A stretch of DNA of 64,000 nucleotides. Source: Salinivibrio kushneri. GTDB taxonomy: Bacteria; Pseudomonadota; Gammaproteobacteria; Enterobacterales; Vibrionaceae. Shown piece after piece: positions 1 to 8,823 of this stretch (the stretch's first letter is position 1; every line of letters begins with the position of its first letter). The stretch spans positions 955,001 through 1,019,000 of the forward strand of contig NZ_CP040021.1 in the NCBI RefSeq assembly GCF_005280275.1. Reading direction: 5' to 3'. The position numbers and the translations under genes were made by a program. The notes under the pieces are model-generated. The model was not told the origin of the DNA. It saw nothing but the letters and a program-made list of their open reading frames with translations, and ran no database searches.

Positions 1-112
1 CATCGGCAATTTGTATGCGTGAAATAGGCCCTTGTTGATCAATTAATCGATAAACGGCAGCTCCGTTAAGTTGCTTTACAAGATCGACATTCCCGATTTT
101 TCCGCCAGTCAT
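1..112 (-). CDS. nagC: NagC, N-acetylglucosamine repressor (5' end only)
   Basis: This is the first 37 or so codons of nagC, read leftward and cut by the window edge. NagC is a ROK-family repressor that binds DNA with an N-terminal winged helix and lets go when it binds GlcNAc-6-phosphate. The start MTGGKIGNVDLVKQL followed by YRLIDQQGPISRIQ matches the DNA-binding start of NagC. ATG lies at 112-110, with GGAC just upstream as a weak ribosome site. It begins only 7 bases after nagA stops, so the two are surely co-transcribed behind nagB. The sugar-binding domain lies outside the window. Identification rests on the short N terminus plus context, which agree well. Confidence 0.85.
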   Translation of the reverse strand, partial: MTGGKIGNVDLVKQLNGAAVYRLIDQQGPISRIQIAD

Positions 113-119
113 AGGTGTC

Positions 120-1256
120 CTAGCTTTGTAGATATTGTCCGTTTACGATCGTCGCTTGAACGTTGATTGCTCGGTCGAAAATGGCAAGATTCGCAACTTT
201 CCCCGGACGAATGCTGCCATAGTGTTGTTCGATACCGATTGCGCGAGCGGGATAGAGCGTAGCCATCCGCAAAGCTTCATCCAAGGCGATCCCTACATGC
301 TCAACACTGTTATAAATCGCTTGATCCATCGTCAGAGCCGAGCCGCCAAGCGTGCCATTTTCATCAACACACTTACCGTCACGGTAATATACTTTCTTAC
401 CTACAAAAATAAAGTGATCCATGTCGGCTCCTGCTGGTGCAACCGCATCCGTAACCAACACTAATTTCTCACCTTTTACTTTATGTGCGAGACGAATGTT
501 AGGGTATGAAACGTGAAAGCCGTCAGCAATCACGCCAGTGTAAACATCCGGTGTATCGTAGATAGCACCGACGACGCCTGGCTCACGGCCTGATATAGAG
601 GTCATCGCGTTAAACAGGTGCGTGGCAAAGGAAATGCCATGGGTAAAGCCTTGCTTAGCTTGTGCGTAAGTGGCATTGGTATGGCCAGCAGAAACCACGA
701 TACCAGCTTGCTTAAGGGCTTGAATATGTGACGCAGGTGCCAATTCAGGCGCGAGGGTGACTTTAGCAATCACATCCGCATTGTCGCACAAGTAGTTGAT
801 CATCTGATCGTTGCTTGGACGAATATAGTCAGCACTGTGTATCCCCTTTTTTTCGATATTCAAATAAGGGCCTTCAAGGTGTAACCCCAGCGCCTGATGG
901 GGGTGCTGTTGTTGGTACGTCCGCATGGCGCTGATGGCGGCTTGCATATCGGCATCAGAGCTAGTGATCAGAGTGGGGAGAAAATTGGTGCAACCTGACT
1001 TAAGGTTAGCCTGATGCATGGTCGCGATGGTGTCAGGCGTAATGGCATCATTAAACATCACCCCGCCACAGCCATTAAGCTGAAGGTCAATGAAGCCTGG
1101 GCTGACTAATGCACCGTTGAGCGCACGCGTGGCAATATTATTGGGTAGGGCGTCTTGTCGACAGACGGCGTCAATCAGGCCTTCTCGAATCACGATGGCA
1201 TGATCATCCAACACCTCATGGCCGGTAAAAATCCGGCAGTGAGTTAACGCATACAT
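120..1256 (-). CDS. nagA: N-acetylglucosamine-6-phosphate deacetylase
   Basis: NagA removes the acetyl group from GlcNAc-6-phosphate to give glucosamine-6-phosphate in the cytoplasm, the first committed step after PTS import. The protein is 378 residues, close to the E. coli length. Visible family motifs are LQLNGCGG (about 59-65), the metal ligand Glu128 in LHLEGPY, His192 in AGHTNAT, His213 in ATHLFNAM, and the catalytic Asp270 in VTDAVAPAG; these keep a constant offset of three from E. coli NagA. AAGGA sits a few bases before the ATG. It is the middle gene of nagB-nagA-nagC, with 11 bases to nagB and 7 to nagC, so it should be induced with them through NagC and CRP. Confidence 0.96.
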   Translation of the reverse strand: MYALTHCRIFTGHEVLDDHAIVIREGLIDAVCRQDALPNNIATRALNGALVSPGFIDLQLNGCGGVMFNDAITPDTIATMHQANLKSGCTNFLPTLITSSDADMQAAISAMRTYQQQHPHQALGLHLEGPYLNIEKKGIHSADYIRPSNDQMINYLCDNADVIAKVTLAPELAPASHIQALKQAGIVVSAGHTNATYAQAKQGFTHGISFATHLFNAMTSISGREPGVVGAIYDTPDVYTGVIADGFHVSYPNIRLAHKVKGEKLVLVTDAVAPAGADMDHFIFVGKKVYYRDGKCVDENGTLGGSALTMDQAIYNSVEHVGIALDEALRMATLYPARAIGIEQHYGSIRPGKVANLAIFDRAINVQATIVNGQYLQS

Positions 1257-1267
1257 GCTTCAATTCC

Positions 1268-2068
1268 TTATAAATGGTGTATATTTTGGGCTTCAAGCTC
1301 TTGAAAATACTTCACAGTTTTTACTTTTAGTTCTGCTGTTGAAGGCGCATCACACACAATCATCGCTTTTGGGTGCAGTTGTAGCGCTGATACTGTCCAT
1401 AAGTGGTTCACTGAGCCTTCCACCGCGGCCTCAAGTGCCTGGGCTTTATTGTGTCCTGTCACCAAGATCATGACTTCTTCTGCATCTAATAAGGTGCCGA
1501 CACCAATAGTGAGCGCATGCTTAGGTACTTGATTGATATCATTATCAAAAAAGCGAGAGTTTGCCACACGGGTATCCTCGGTCAAGGTTTTGATCCGTGT
1601 TCTTGAGGCTAATGATGACGCAGGTTCATTAAACGCAATATGACCATCGTTACCTACACCACCCATAAAGAGATGGATTTTGCCGTATGCCTTGATTTTT
1701 TCTTCATAGCGTTGGCACTCGACATCGACATCGGTCGCATTGCCATCAAGCAAGTTGATGTTTTTTTCCTGAATATCAATATGGTTAAAAAAGTTTTGGT
1801 ACATAAAGGTACGATAGGCTTGTGGGTGATCAGCAGGGATCCCACAGTATTCGTCCATATTAAAGGTCACCACGTGCTTGAAGCTGACTTCACCTTGCTG
1901 GTGGAGTTTTATGAGTTGCTTATAGGTGTTGAGTGGCGTCCCCCCCGTGGGTAAGCCCAGAACAAAGGGGTTATCGGCAGTCGGCGAAAACGTGTTGATG
2001 GTATCAACGATATAGCGAGCCGACCATAGGCCGACTTGTTGGCTGGTTTGTAAAGGAATGAGTCGCAT
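1268..2068 (-). CDS. nagB: Glucosamine-6-phosphate deaminase
   Basis: NagB converts glucosamine-6-phosphate into fructose-6-phosphate and ammonia, feeding amino sugars into glycolysis. It has 266 residues, the same as E. coli NagB. The active-site set is intact and at the same numbering: Asp72 in NMDEYCG, and Asp141, His143 and Glu148 in [14 protein letters not shown]. It is the first gene of the leftward operon nagB-nagA-nagC, which faces away from nagE across a shared control region. That layout resembles the enteric nagBACD/nagE locus. In V. cholerae, from memory, nagB lies on the second chromosome instead, so its place here is a small point of interest. Confidence 0.97.
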   Translation of the reverse strand: MRLIPLQTSQQVGLWSARYIVDTINTFSPTADNPFVLGLPTGGTPLNTYKQLIKLHQQGEVSFKHVVTFNMDEYCGIPADHPQAYRTFMYQNFFNHIDIQEKNINLLDGNATDVDVECQRYEEKIKAYGKIHLFMGGVGNDGHIAFNEPASSLASRTRIKTLTEDTRVANSRFFDNDINQVPKHALTIGVGTLLDAEEVMILVTGHNKAQALEAAVEGSVNHLWTVSALQLHPKAMIVCDAPSTAELKVKTVKYFQELEAQNIHHL

Positions 2069-2134
2069 GGGTCACCTCGTTCTATCAATGCGCAGTTCGT
2101 GGCCATAGCATAACGGATATGCTTATTTATTTTC

Positions 2135-2156
2135 ATCATAAAATAAGTTTTATGAT
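2135..2156. promoter_or_regulatory. Perfect 22-bp palindrome upstream of nagB, probable operator
   Basis: ATCATAAAA and TTTTATGAT form a perfect 9-bp inverted repeat around the spacer TAAG, about 66 bases before the nagB start. Position and AT-rich arms fit an operator for the leftward nag operon, NagC being the obvious candidate. NagC is known to bridge two operators in the nagE-nagB interval of E. coli, and a second NagC-like site lies at 2219-2242. Assignment to NagC is inference. Confidence 0.55.
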
Positions 2157-2188
2157 CAGGCTAACAATTTTCTCTGTATATGGGGTGG

Positions 2189-2210
2189 TTTGGTGATGAT
2201 TCTCACAAAT
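2189..2210. promoter_or_regulatory. CRP (cAMP receptor protein) site between nagB and nagE
   Basis: GGTGA at 2192-2196 and TCACA at 2203-2207 are separated by six bases, matching nine of ten positions of the CRP core TGTGA-N6-TCACA. It lies between two NagC-like palindromes, where it could serve both diverging nag transcripts, as CRP does in enterics. Confidence 0.7.
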
Positions 2211-2218
2211 AACGCGGG

Positions 2219-2242
2219 TTTAATTTGCGAGGCGAATTTATT
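2219..2242. promoter_or_regulatory. NagC-type operator at the nagE promoter
   Basis: AATTTGCGAGGCGAATTT, inside this 24-bp site, is an imperfect palindrome (AATT-GC / GC-AATT) flanked by TTT and ATT, which resembles NagC boxes. Its right edge overlaps TTGACA (2241-2246), a likely -35 element for nagE, so a bound repressor would block RNA polymerase. The matching -10 is weak (TAACAT, 2262-2267). Confidence 0.6.
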
Positions 2243-2384
2243 GACATAAACTGCAATTGACTAACATTGCTTTACAAAAGAAGTGATTTAACAAAAGTCC
2301 TTGGGCAAGCGTCCAAGTTAGATGTCTAACCGCGTAGCGAGCGCTAGCGTGGTGGACACAGAAAAATATAAAGGGGGAACGACG

Positions 2385-3893
2385 GTGAATATTCTTGGTT
2401 ATGCACAACGTATAGGTCGTGCGCTGATGGTACCGGTTGCGGTATTGCCAGCAGCTGCGATCTTAATGGGGGTCGGCTACTGGCTTGACCCAACTGGATG
2501 GGGTGGAAACAACGCCTTAGCTGCTTTCTTGATTAAATCAGGGGCAGCGATTATCGACAATATGTCAGTGTTATTTGCCATTGGTGTGGCGTATGGCATG
2601 TCAAAAGATAAAGATGGCGCCGCCGCTCTGGCAGGGTTTGTGGGCTTTATGGTTATCACTACACTGTGTGCGCCTGGTGCGGTGAGTCAAATTGGCTTGG
2701 TCGATATTTCAGTCGGCAACAATGAGCTTGCTTTTAGCAAAATCAACAACCAGTTTATCGGTATCTTGATCGGCGTGGTGTCCGCTGAGCTGTATAACCG
2801 CTACAGCGGGGTTGAATTGCCAAAAGCGTTGGCGTTCTTTAGCGGCAAGCGTTTGGTGCCGATCTTGGTCTCAGTGGTGGCGATCATCATCTCATTTGTA
2901 TTGATGTTTGTCTGGCCTGTTCTTTTTGGTGGCTTGGTTCACTTTGGCGAAAGCATCACCAATCTGGGTGCGGCGGGTGCCGGTGTGTATGGCTTCTTTA
3001 ACCGCCTACTTATCCCTGTTGGTCTGCACCACGCGCTTAACGCCGTGTTCTGGTTCGATACCGTCGGTATTAACGACTTGGGCCGCTTCTGGATGGGAGC
3101 ACAAGGCCTTGAAACAGGCGAAGCGATTAAAGGGACTACAGGCATGTACATGGCAGGTTTCTTCCCCGTCATGATGTTTGGTCTTCCAGGTGCTGCACTT
3201 GCAATTTATCATACTGCGCGTCCTGAGAATAAAGCGCGTGTTGCGTCTATCATGATTGCCGCTGGCTTTGCGTCTTTCTTTACTGGGGTGACTGAGCCGC
3301 TCGAATTCTCATTCTTGTTTGTCGCACCTTTGTTGTTTGTGTTGCATGCGCTGTTAACGGGTATTTCACTGTTCATCGCCGCCACTTTCGACTGGACGGC
3401 AGGCTTCGGCTTCTCGGCAGGGTTAGTTGACTTGGTGTTGTCATCGAAAAACCCGGTGGCTAACCAGTGGTACATGCTACCTATTTTGGGCCTTGTGTTC
3501 TTTGCGCTCTACTACGTGTCATTCCGTGCCGCGATTTCAGCCTTGAACCTGAAAACGCCAGGCCGAGAAGATGACGCAGTAGAAAGTGCACCGGCGAGCG
3601 CCAATACGGGTGAAGCGAGCGATAATCGCGAACTGGCACGTAAGTACCTTAAAGCCCTTGGTGGTCATCAAAACCTCACATCAATTGATGCTTGTATTAC
3701 CCGTCTGCGTCTGTCGGTTGCCGACCGCGAGGTGGTTGATGAAGCGAAATTGAAAGCGATTGGGGCGATGGGGGTCGTCAAGCTTGGCGAGAATAACTTG
3801 CAGGTCATTCTTGGCCCCCTAGCAGAAATCATTGCCGGTGAACTGAAACAAATCCCAGAAGATGAAGATTTGTCAAAAGTCGCGCTGCCTTAA
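2385..3893 (+). CDS. nagE: PTS N-acetylglucosamine transporter, EIICB
   Basis: NagE imports GlcNAc through the inner membrane and phosphorylates it at C6. The protein begins MNILGYAQRIGRALMVPVAV, the usual start of the EIIC membrane domain, which runs to about residue 390 with many hydrophobic segments and the GLHHALN and TGVTEPLEF sugar-site motifs. A linker then leads to EIIB with its phospho-cysteine in DACITRLRL (about residue 436). There is no EIIA domain, unlike the longer E. coli NagE, so phosphate must come from a separate EIIA such as EIIA-Glc. I chose the GTG at 2385 because GGGGGA lies just upstream and it matches the family; an in-frame ATG at 2322 would add 21 residues. Confidence 0.93.
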   Translation: MNILGYAQRIGRALMVPVAVLPAAAILMGVGYWLDPTGWGGNNALAAFLIKSGAAIIDNMSVLFAIGVAYGMSKDKDGAAALAGFVGFMVITTLCAPGAVSQIGLVDISVGNNELAFSKINNQFIGILIGVVSAELYNRYSGVELPKALAFFSGKRLVPILVSVVAIIISFVLMFVWPVLFGGLVHFGESITNLGAAGAGVYGFFNRLLIPVGLHHALNAVFWFDTVGINDLGRFWMGAQGLETGEAIKGTTGMYMAGFFPVMMFGLPGAALAIYHTARPENKARVASIMIAAGFASFFTGVTEPLEFSFLFVAPLLFVLHALLTGISLFIAATFDWTAGFGFSAGLVDLVLSSKNPVANQWYMLPILGLVFFALYYVSFRAAISALNLKTPGREDDAVESAPASANTGEASDNRELARKYLKALGGHQNLTSIDACITRLRLSVADREVVDEAKLKAIGAMGVVKLGENNLQVILGPLAEIIAGELKQIPEDEDLSKVALP

Positions 3894-3925
3894 ATGGGGT
3901 ACAGCACCACAATAATCTGAACAAC

Positions 3926-3954
3926 GCGCCCAGCTAACAGCTGGGCGCTTTTTT
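3926..3954 (+). terminator. Rho-independent terminator of nagE
   Basis: GCGCCCAGCT and AGCTGGGCGC pair perfectly around a 3-base loop and are followed by six T residues. It ends the nagE transcript before glnS. Confidence 0.9.
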
Positions 3955-4106
3955 AGGTGCGCTGTCACCATTTTCGAGCAAAAAAGTAACAAATAGGCCT
4001 GCACCGCGATGACAATGACAACAACGGGTTGAGTCGCAGCGCGGAATAGGAGATCATAGTGCCTATGTAGCTTTAAAATTCGCATTTTTGATACGAGGTA
4101 ACCTTG

Positions 4107-5774
4107 ATGAGTGATGCTGAAGCTCGTCCCACCAACTTTATTCGCCAAATCATTGATAAAGACTTGGCGGAAGGGAAACACACAGCGGTCGTGACACGTT
4201 TCCCGCCTGAGCCGAATGGCTATTTGCACATCGGCCATGCCAAATCAATTTGTTTGAACTTCGGGATCGCACAAGACTATCAGGGTGAATGTAACCTGCG
4301 TTTTGATGATACCAATCCAGAAAAAGAAAACGTGGAATACGTTGAATCTATCAAGCGTGACGTCCAATGGTTGGGCTTTGACTGGGCAGGAGAGGTGCGT
4401 TACTCCTCAAACTATTTTGACAAGCTTTATGGCTACGCGGTTGAGCTGATTGAAAAAGGGTTGGCATACGTTGAAGAGCTGACGCCCGACGAGATCAGAG
4501 AGTATCGTGGCACATTGACCGAGCCGGGCAAGCACAGCCCTTATCGTGAACGCTCGGTTGAAGAGAATTTGGCACTGTTTGAAAAAATGCGAGCGGGTGA
4601 GTTTGCCGAAGGTAAGGCCTGTTTGCGTGCTAAAATCGATATGGCGTCCCCCTTTATGGTGATGCGGGATCCGGTTTTATACCGTGTTCGTTTTGCGCAT
4701 CATCATCAGACTGGCGACAAGTGGTGCATTTATCCAATGTACGACTTTACCCATTGCATTTCAGATGCACTGGAAGGGATCACGCATTCTCTATGTACCC
4801 TCGAATTTCAAGATAACCGACGCCTATACGATTGGGTATTGGAAAACATCACTATCGACTGTACGCCGCACCAATATGAGTTCAGCCGCTTGAATCTCGA
4901 GTATACCGTGATGTCTAAACGTAAGCTGAACCAACTGGTGGAGGAGCAGTTAGTAAACGGTTGGGATGACCCGCGTATGCTGACTATTTCAGGCTTGCGT
5001 CGTCGGGGTTACACGCCTGCCTCCATTCGTGAGTTTTGTCAGCGTATTGGTGTGACTAAGCAAGATAACACCATTGAAATGAGTGCGCTTGAATCTTGCG
5101 TGCGTGATGACTTAAACGAAAATGCACCACGCGCCATGGCGGTGCTCGATCCCATTAAACTGGTGATTGAAAACAAAGCCGATGACGTGGAGTGGCTTGA
5201 TGCACCCAACCATCCCAATCAGCCAGAGATGGGGACGCGCCAGGTGCCATTTTCGCGCGAGATCTGGATTGAGCGAGAAGACTTCCGTGAATCAGCCAAC
5301 AAGAAGTACAAGCGACTGGTACTGGAGAAGGAAGTACGTTTGCGCAATGCCTACGTGGTAAAAGCGGAGCGTTGTGAAAAAGACGATGAGGGCAATATTA
5401 CCACTGTATATTGCAGCTATGATCCAGACACCCTCGGTAAAGATCCTGCCGATGGGCGAAAAGTGAAAGGCGTGATCCATTGGGTTTCTGCGGCTGAGGC
5501 GTTACCCGCTGAATTCCGTTTGTATGACCGCTTATTTACGGTGCCAAATCCGGCCAGCGCGGACAACTTCGCGGAAACCATTAATCCTGAGTCGTTACAG
5601 GTACAGCATGGCTTTGTCGAGCCAAGCATGCAAAATGCGCCTGTCGAAAAGGGCTATCAGTTTGAGCGTACAGGCTATTTTTGTGTAGATAATAAAGATA
5701 GCCGTAAGGATGCGCTTGTCTTCAACCGGACGGTGAGCTTGCGTGATACCTGGGCGAAGATAGAAGGTAAATAA
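4107..5774 (+). CDS. glnS: Glutaminyl-tRNA synthetase
   Basis: GlnS charges tRNA-Gln with glutamine using ATP. This 555-residue protein is nearly the same length as E. coli GlnRS. It is a class I synthetase: [15 protein letters not shown] carries the HIGH motif at about 41-44, and VMSKRKLN at about 268-275 is the KMSKS loop. The C-terminal anticodon-binding barrels follow from about residue 340. A TTG three bases upstream also fits the frame, but ATG at 4107 has GAGG at a proper distance and matches the family. The gene stands alone between two strong terminators, in the nagE-glnS order typical of enterics and vibrios. No charging-responsive leader is evident. Confidence 0.97.
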   Translation: MSDAEARPTNFIRQIIDKDLAEGKHTAVVTRFPPEPNGYLHIGHAKSICLNFGIAQDYQGECNLRFDDTNPEKENVEYVESIKRDVQWLGFDWAGEVRYSSNYFDKLYGYAVELIEKGLAYVEELTPDEIREYRGTLTEPGKHSPYRERSVEENLALFEKMRAGEFAEGKACLRAKIDMASPFMVMRDPVLYRVRFAHHHQTGDKWCIYPMYDFTHCISDALEGITHSLCTLEFQDNRRLYDWVLENITIDCTPHQYEFSRLNLEYTVMSKRKLNQLVEEQLVNGWDDPRMLTISGLRRRGYTPASIREFCQRIGVTKQDNTIEMSALESCVRDDLNENAPRAMAVLDPIKLVIENKADDVEWLDAPNHPNQPEMGTRQVPFSREIWIEREDFRESANKKYKRLVLEKEVRLRNAYVVKAERCEKDDEGNITTVYCSYDPDTLGKDPADGRKVKGVIHWVSAAEALPAEFRLYDRLFTVPNPASADNFAETINPESLQVQHGFVEPSMQNAPVEKGYQFERTGYFCVDNKDSRKDALVFNRTVSLRDTWAKIEGK

Positions 5775-5775
5775 T

Positions 5776-5809
5776 AAAAAGCCGGCGTGATTATCACGCC
5801 GGCTTTTTT
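5776..5809. terminator. Bidirectional terminator between glnS and fur
   Basis: GCCGGCGTGA and TCACGCCGGC pair around TTA, with an A run on the left and six T residues on the right. It can end both glnS (rightward) and fur (leftward). Confidence 0.9.
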
Positions 5810-5827
5810 AAGACACATATTACTGAT

Positions 5828-6274
5828 TTAGTCAGCGTTGTGAATGGATGGATCGGCTTTGCAGTCACCTTCCTGACAGTGGCCATACAAATACAAACTA
5901 TGATTTGTTAGTTGCACATTAAAGCGCGCGGCGATTTCTTTCTGACGCTCTTCAATCAAATCATCAGAAAATTCAATCACTTTACCGCAGTCAAGGCAGA
6001 CCAGATGGTCATGATGATGCTGGGTCGCCAGTTCAAATACGGACTTGCCGCCTTCAAAGTGGTGACGCGTGACAATGCCTGCATCATCAAATTGGTTCAG
6101 TACGCGGTACACGGTCGCTAGGCCAATTTCTTCACCTAGATCGATTAATTTCTTATACAGGTCTTCGGCACTGATGTGCTGGCAATCTGGCTGTTGCAGC
6201 ACTTCTAGGATCTTGAGCCGTGGAAGGGTGACTTTGAGCCCAGCTTGCTTCAACGCCTGGTTATTGTCTGACAT
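5828..6274 (-). CDS. fur: Ferric uptake regulator Fur
   Basis: Fur is the Fe(II)-dependent repressor of iron uptake genes. The 148-residue protein has the winged-helix domain at the N terminus (LPRLKILEVL through GLATVYRVLNQFDDAGIV), the histidine cluster HHHDH at 86-90, and the Cys93/Cys96 pair in CLDCGK that binds structural zinc. The gene is single and convergent with glnS. In E. coli fur lies behind fldA; here the DUF4442 gene and its own promoters separate the two. I saw no convincing Fur box in its upstream region, so autoregulation is not supported from sequence alone. Confidence 0.97.
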   Translation of the reverse strand: MSDNNQALKQAGLKVTLPRLKILEVLQQPDCQHISAEDLYKKLIDLGEEIGLATVYRVLNQFDDAGIVTRHHFEGGKSVFELATQHHHDHLVCLDCGKVIEFSDDLIEERQKEIAARFNVQLTNHSLYLYGHCQEGDCKADPSIHNAD

Positions 6275-6437
6275 GTGTATCTACCTGTTTTCTGCCTGAG
6301 TTAAGACAGTTGGATTAGCAAGGAAAATATCTTATAAGCCTATCAAAATTGCACTGCTCTCGCTACTCTCGACATGCGTTCTCAGGGGGAAAATTGATCA
6401 TTTGTGGTTGCATCAATGTTTACTAGATGTAAATATT

Positions 6438-6454
6438 ATCTGGTTAGACCAGAT
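6438..6454. promoter_or_regulatory. FadR operator in front of the DUF4442 gene
   Basis: ATCTGGTTAGACCAGAT is a perfect inverted repeat (ATCTGGT/ACCAGAT, 3-base centre), extended by one base pair on each side plus one more to 6436-6456. It differs from the E. coli fadBA FadR operator, as I recall it, only at the central bases. It ends beside the ribosome site AAGGA (6455-6459), so bound FadR should block transcription. FadR control is inferred from this match. Confidence 0.8.
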
Positions 6455-6470
6455 AAGGATGTCAACTTAC

Positions 6471-6959
6471 ATGTATCGTTTCTACAAACCACGTATTGTT
6501 AAGTGGGCACTTAACAGCTGGCCACCTTTTTGGGGCGCAGGGATCCATATTGATGCCATCAGCCAGGATTTTAAACGTGTCAATATGCGCTTGAAACTCC
6601 GCTGGTGGAATAAAAATGCTAACCGTACCCAATATGGCGGTAGCATCTTCTCCTTGACTGATCCTGTCTATGCGCTGATGTTAATGGGCATTCTCGGTCC
6701 TCAGTACCATGTGTGGGACAAGCAAGCTGATATCAATTTTATTAAGCCGGGAACCACGGACTTGTACGCAGATTTTGTGATCAGCGATGCGGTGTTAACC
6801 GATATCCAACAACAAGCAGGACAGGGCGATAAGGTGTTGCCAGAGTTCGTGGTACATGTGAAAGATGCAAATGGTGACGTGGTCGCGGAAGTAAAGCGCA
6901 CCCTATACGTGAGGAAGAAACGTCAGTATCGAGATGCAGCCAGCAAACAAGCTGCATGA
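6471..6959 (+). CDS. DUF4442 hotdog-fold protein, likely acyl-CoA thioesterase-like
   Basis: This 162-residue protein belongs to the DUF4442 family, hotdog-fold proteins related to thioesterases that are mostly uncharacterised. Visible family features are WPPFWGAGIHI near the start, the RLKLRWWNKN strand, and the central helix GGSIFSLTDPVYALMLMGILG, typical of a hotdog helix over a sheet. A FadR operator covers its leader, which points to a role with long-chain acyl-CoA. ATG 6471 has AAGGA eleven bases upstream; ATG 6459 is in frame but overlaps that ribosome site. A terminator facing the other way follows. The substrate is unknown and the enzymatic call is inference. Confidence 0.8.
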   Translation: MYRFYKPRIVKWALNSWPPFWGAGIHIDAISQDFKRVNMRLKLRWWNKNANRTQYGGSIFSLTDPVYALMLMGILGPQYHVWDKQADINFIKPGTTDLYADFVISDAVLTDIQQQAGQGDKVLPEFVVHVKDANGDVVAEVKRTLYVRKKRQYRDAASKQAA

Positions 6960-6984
6960 CCGACCCGTTTGCGTTGAATTAGAC

Positions 6985-7017
6985 AAAAAACGCCAAGGTT
7001 GAGCATCCTTGGCGTTT
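6985..7017 (-). terminator. Terminator of fldA
   Basis: AAACGCCAAGG and CCTTGGCGTTT pair around an 8-base loop. On the minus strand the stem is followed by six T residues, so it ends fldA; on the plus strand the T tract is only three long. Confidence 0.85.
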
Positions 7018-7029
7018 GATAAGCAAAAC

Positions 7030-7557
7030 TTAGTCTTCAAGCTCTGCTAAACACATTTCTTCATAAACTTGTTTTACCCACTTGCTTACACGCTCGTCGG
7101 TCAGTTCAGGTTGGCGATCTTCATCCACACACAAGCCGACAAAGTGGTTGTCATCAACCAACGCTTGCGACGCTTCAAATTCATACCCTTCAGTTGGCCA
7201 GTGACCAATGATGGTAGCGCCTTTCGCTTCAATGATATCGCGGACGGTGCCCATGGCATCACAGAAGTATTCTGCGTAATCTTCCTGGTCGCCACAGCCG
7301 AAAATAGCCACGAGTTTTGTTGAGAAGTCAATTTGCTCTAACTCTGGGAAAAAGTCATCCCAGTCGCACTGCGCTTCACCGTAATACCATGTCGGAATAC
7401 CGATCAGCAGCAAATCGAAGTTATCAATATCTTCTTTGCTGCTTTTTGCGATATCCTGCACGTGAACCATTTGTTTGCCTAACTGCTTTTGAATGGTTTT
7501 TGCAATTGCTTCCGTGTTTCCCGTGTCACTACCAAAGAAGAGACCTACACTCGCCAT
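7030..7557 (-). CDS. fldA: Flavodoxin FldA
   Basis: FldA is a small FMN-binding electron carrier that can stand in for ferredoxin and donates electrons to enzymes such as IspG/IspH, BioB and anaerobic radical-SAM activases. The 175-residue length matches long-chain flavodoxins. The FMN phosphate loop GSDTGNTEA is at 9-17, the first isoalloxazine loop is at PTWYYGEAQCDWDDF, and the second at GCGDQEDYAEYFCDAMG. A palindromic terminator-like element separates it from the gene upstream, so it probably has its own promoter in 7558-7613. Its proximity to fur is conserved, but here the DUF4442 gene lies between. Confidence 0.96.
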   Translation of the reverse strand: MASVGLFFGSDTGNTEAIAKTIQKQLGKQMVHVQDIAKSSKEDIDNFDLLLIGIPTWYYGEAQCDWDDFFPELEQIDFSTKLVAIFGCGDQEDYAEYFCDAMGTVRDIIEAKGATIIGHWPTEGYEFEASQALVDDNHFVGLCVDEDRQPELTDERVSKWVKQVYEEMCLAELED

Positions 7558-7613
7558 ATAAAAAACACCCGTTTTGTCAGTGGGTTGCTGTTTGCAACTA
7601 ACTCGAATTAAAG

Positions 7614-7632
7614 AAAAAGCGTCGCTTTTTCA
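7614..7632 (-). terminator. Palindromic terminator after the DUF2788 gene
   Basis: GAAAAAGCG and CGCTTTTTC form a perfect 19-bp palindrome with a one-base centre. Read leftward it gives an A/U-rich stem and a CTTTAATT tail, placed between the DUF2788 gene and fldA. The loop is tight, so efficiency is uncertain. Confidence 0.55.
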
Positions 7633-7668
7633 AACCTATATGATTAACCAGTGACTTCAGTGCTAGGG

Positions 7669-7890
7669 TTAGCCGATGCCGACCCCCTCCCAAACCAACT
7701 GAATCACACCTTTTACGATAAAGCCGACACAGCCTAGTGTGAGCACAAACCAGACGATCCGTCGGCCGAATACTGGCACATTGCCCTCACGTAGCACGTC
7801 TTTAATTGCCATGCCGATAAAAAAGAAAATCGCGGCGAAGACGAGATCTAGACCTATTTTCTCGAGCAATTGAAAGTGCTCGTAAAGCAT
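7669..7890 (-). CDS. DUF2788 small membrane protein
   Basis: This is a 73-residue protein starting MLYEHFQLLEKIGLDL. It has two predicted membrane helices, FAAIFFFIGMAIKDVL (about 17-32) and RRIVWFVLTLGCVGFIVKGVI (about 43-63), joined by a short charged loop. The pattern and the location between ybfF and fldA match the DUF2788 family found in vibrios and relatives; no function is known to me. I chose this ATG because GGAGG lies five bases upstream; a longer frame start at 7926 has no ribosome site. It lies 60 bases behind ybfF and is likely co-transcribed with it. Confidence 0.8.
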   Translation of the reverse strand: MLYEHFQLLEKIGLDLVFAAIFFFIGMAIKDVLREGNVPVFGRRIVWFVLTLGCVGFIVKGVIQLVWEGVGIG

Positions 7891-7950
7891 GCGTGCCTCC
7901 ATTGAGCACCGACTTATGCGGCGCAATATATCACAAGGGTCACTTAACTG

Positions 7951-8724
7951 TTAACGCTCGCTCGGCATTAAAAAACGTTCGATGACGTTGGCAACCACCG
8001 CTGGCTTTTCAGCATGTAGCCAGTGACCCGTGCCTGCCACCATATGTGCTTTTGAATGCGGAAACTGAGCGGTAATGGCCTCACGGTGGTCTGGCAGAAT
8101 GTATTCAGAGTTCTGCCCTTTGACAAACAGAGTGGGGCCTGCATATTGGCCAAAATCTGTCCACCCCATGATGTCACGATAGCCGTGATAAAGATTATCA
8201 ATATTGAAGCGCCAGGCGTAGTGACCGTGATCGGTTTTATAGAGTGATTTCAATAAAAATTGGCTTACACCTGGATTTTCAATCGTTTCATTCATCATGG
8301 TTTGCGCTTGTTGGCGGCTTTCCAGTGTCACCCTTTGCGTCTGATGCAATGCCTTGAACACGTTGTCATGGCGGTTAACTTGATAATCGACTGGGGCAAT
8401 ATCCATCACCACCAGTTGTTCGACGCGCTCTGGGAAGCGCTGAGCGACGGCCATCGCCACTTTGCCACCCATTGAATGGCCAACGATAATGGCTGACTCA
8501 AGCTGTTGTGCATCCATCCACGCGACCACGGCATCGGACTGGCTTCGATAATTCGTGTCCTGTGTATGATAGGAGCGACCATGGTTAGGTAGATCAATTT
8601 GATAGACACAAAAATGCTCGGATAGTGTCTTGGCGAGCCCGCCTAAATTGTCGAGATCACCAAATAAACCGTGGATCAATACAAGCGGTGAGCCCTCACC
8701 GCGAGACTTTCCGTTTAATAACAC
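7951..8724 (-). CDS. ybfF: Alpha/beta-hydrolase esterase YbfF
   Basis: YbfF is a cytoplasmic alpha/beta-hydrolase; the E. coli enzyme is an esterase with activity on acyl-CoA and simple esters. The 257-residue protein shows the oxyanion region LIHGLFGDLDNL (16-27), the nucleophile elbow GHSMGG with Ser84, and the catalytic histidine in GTGHWLHAEKP near residue 235. The start is GTG with a GAGA-type ribosome site. It diverges from seqA, the same arrangement as E. coli ybfF-seqA-pgm, which strengthens the name. The physiological substrate is not known. Confidence 0.9.
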   Translation of the reverse strand: MLLNGKSRGEGSPLVLIHGLFGDLDNLGGLAKTLSEHFCVYQIDLPNHGRSYHTQDTNYRSQSDAVVAWMDAQQLESAIIVGHSMGGKVAMAVAQRFPERVEQLVVMDIAPVDYQVNRHDNVFKALHQTQRVTLESRQQAQTMMNETIENPGVSQFLLKSLYKTDHGHYAWRFNIDNLYHGYRDIMGWTDFGQYAGPTLFVKGQNSEYILPDHREAITAQFPHSKAHMVAGTGHWLHAEKPAVVANVIERFLMPSER

Positions 8725-8823
8725 GTTGCTTTTCTCTCAGATTACTGGCTTTAACGTAGAGTATACCTATCTATCTCTGTATAATCGCCCCGTTAAACGA
8801 TAAACAGGACGCGATGAAAAACA

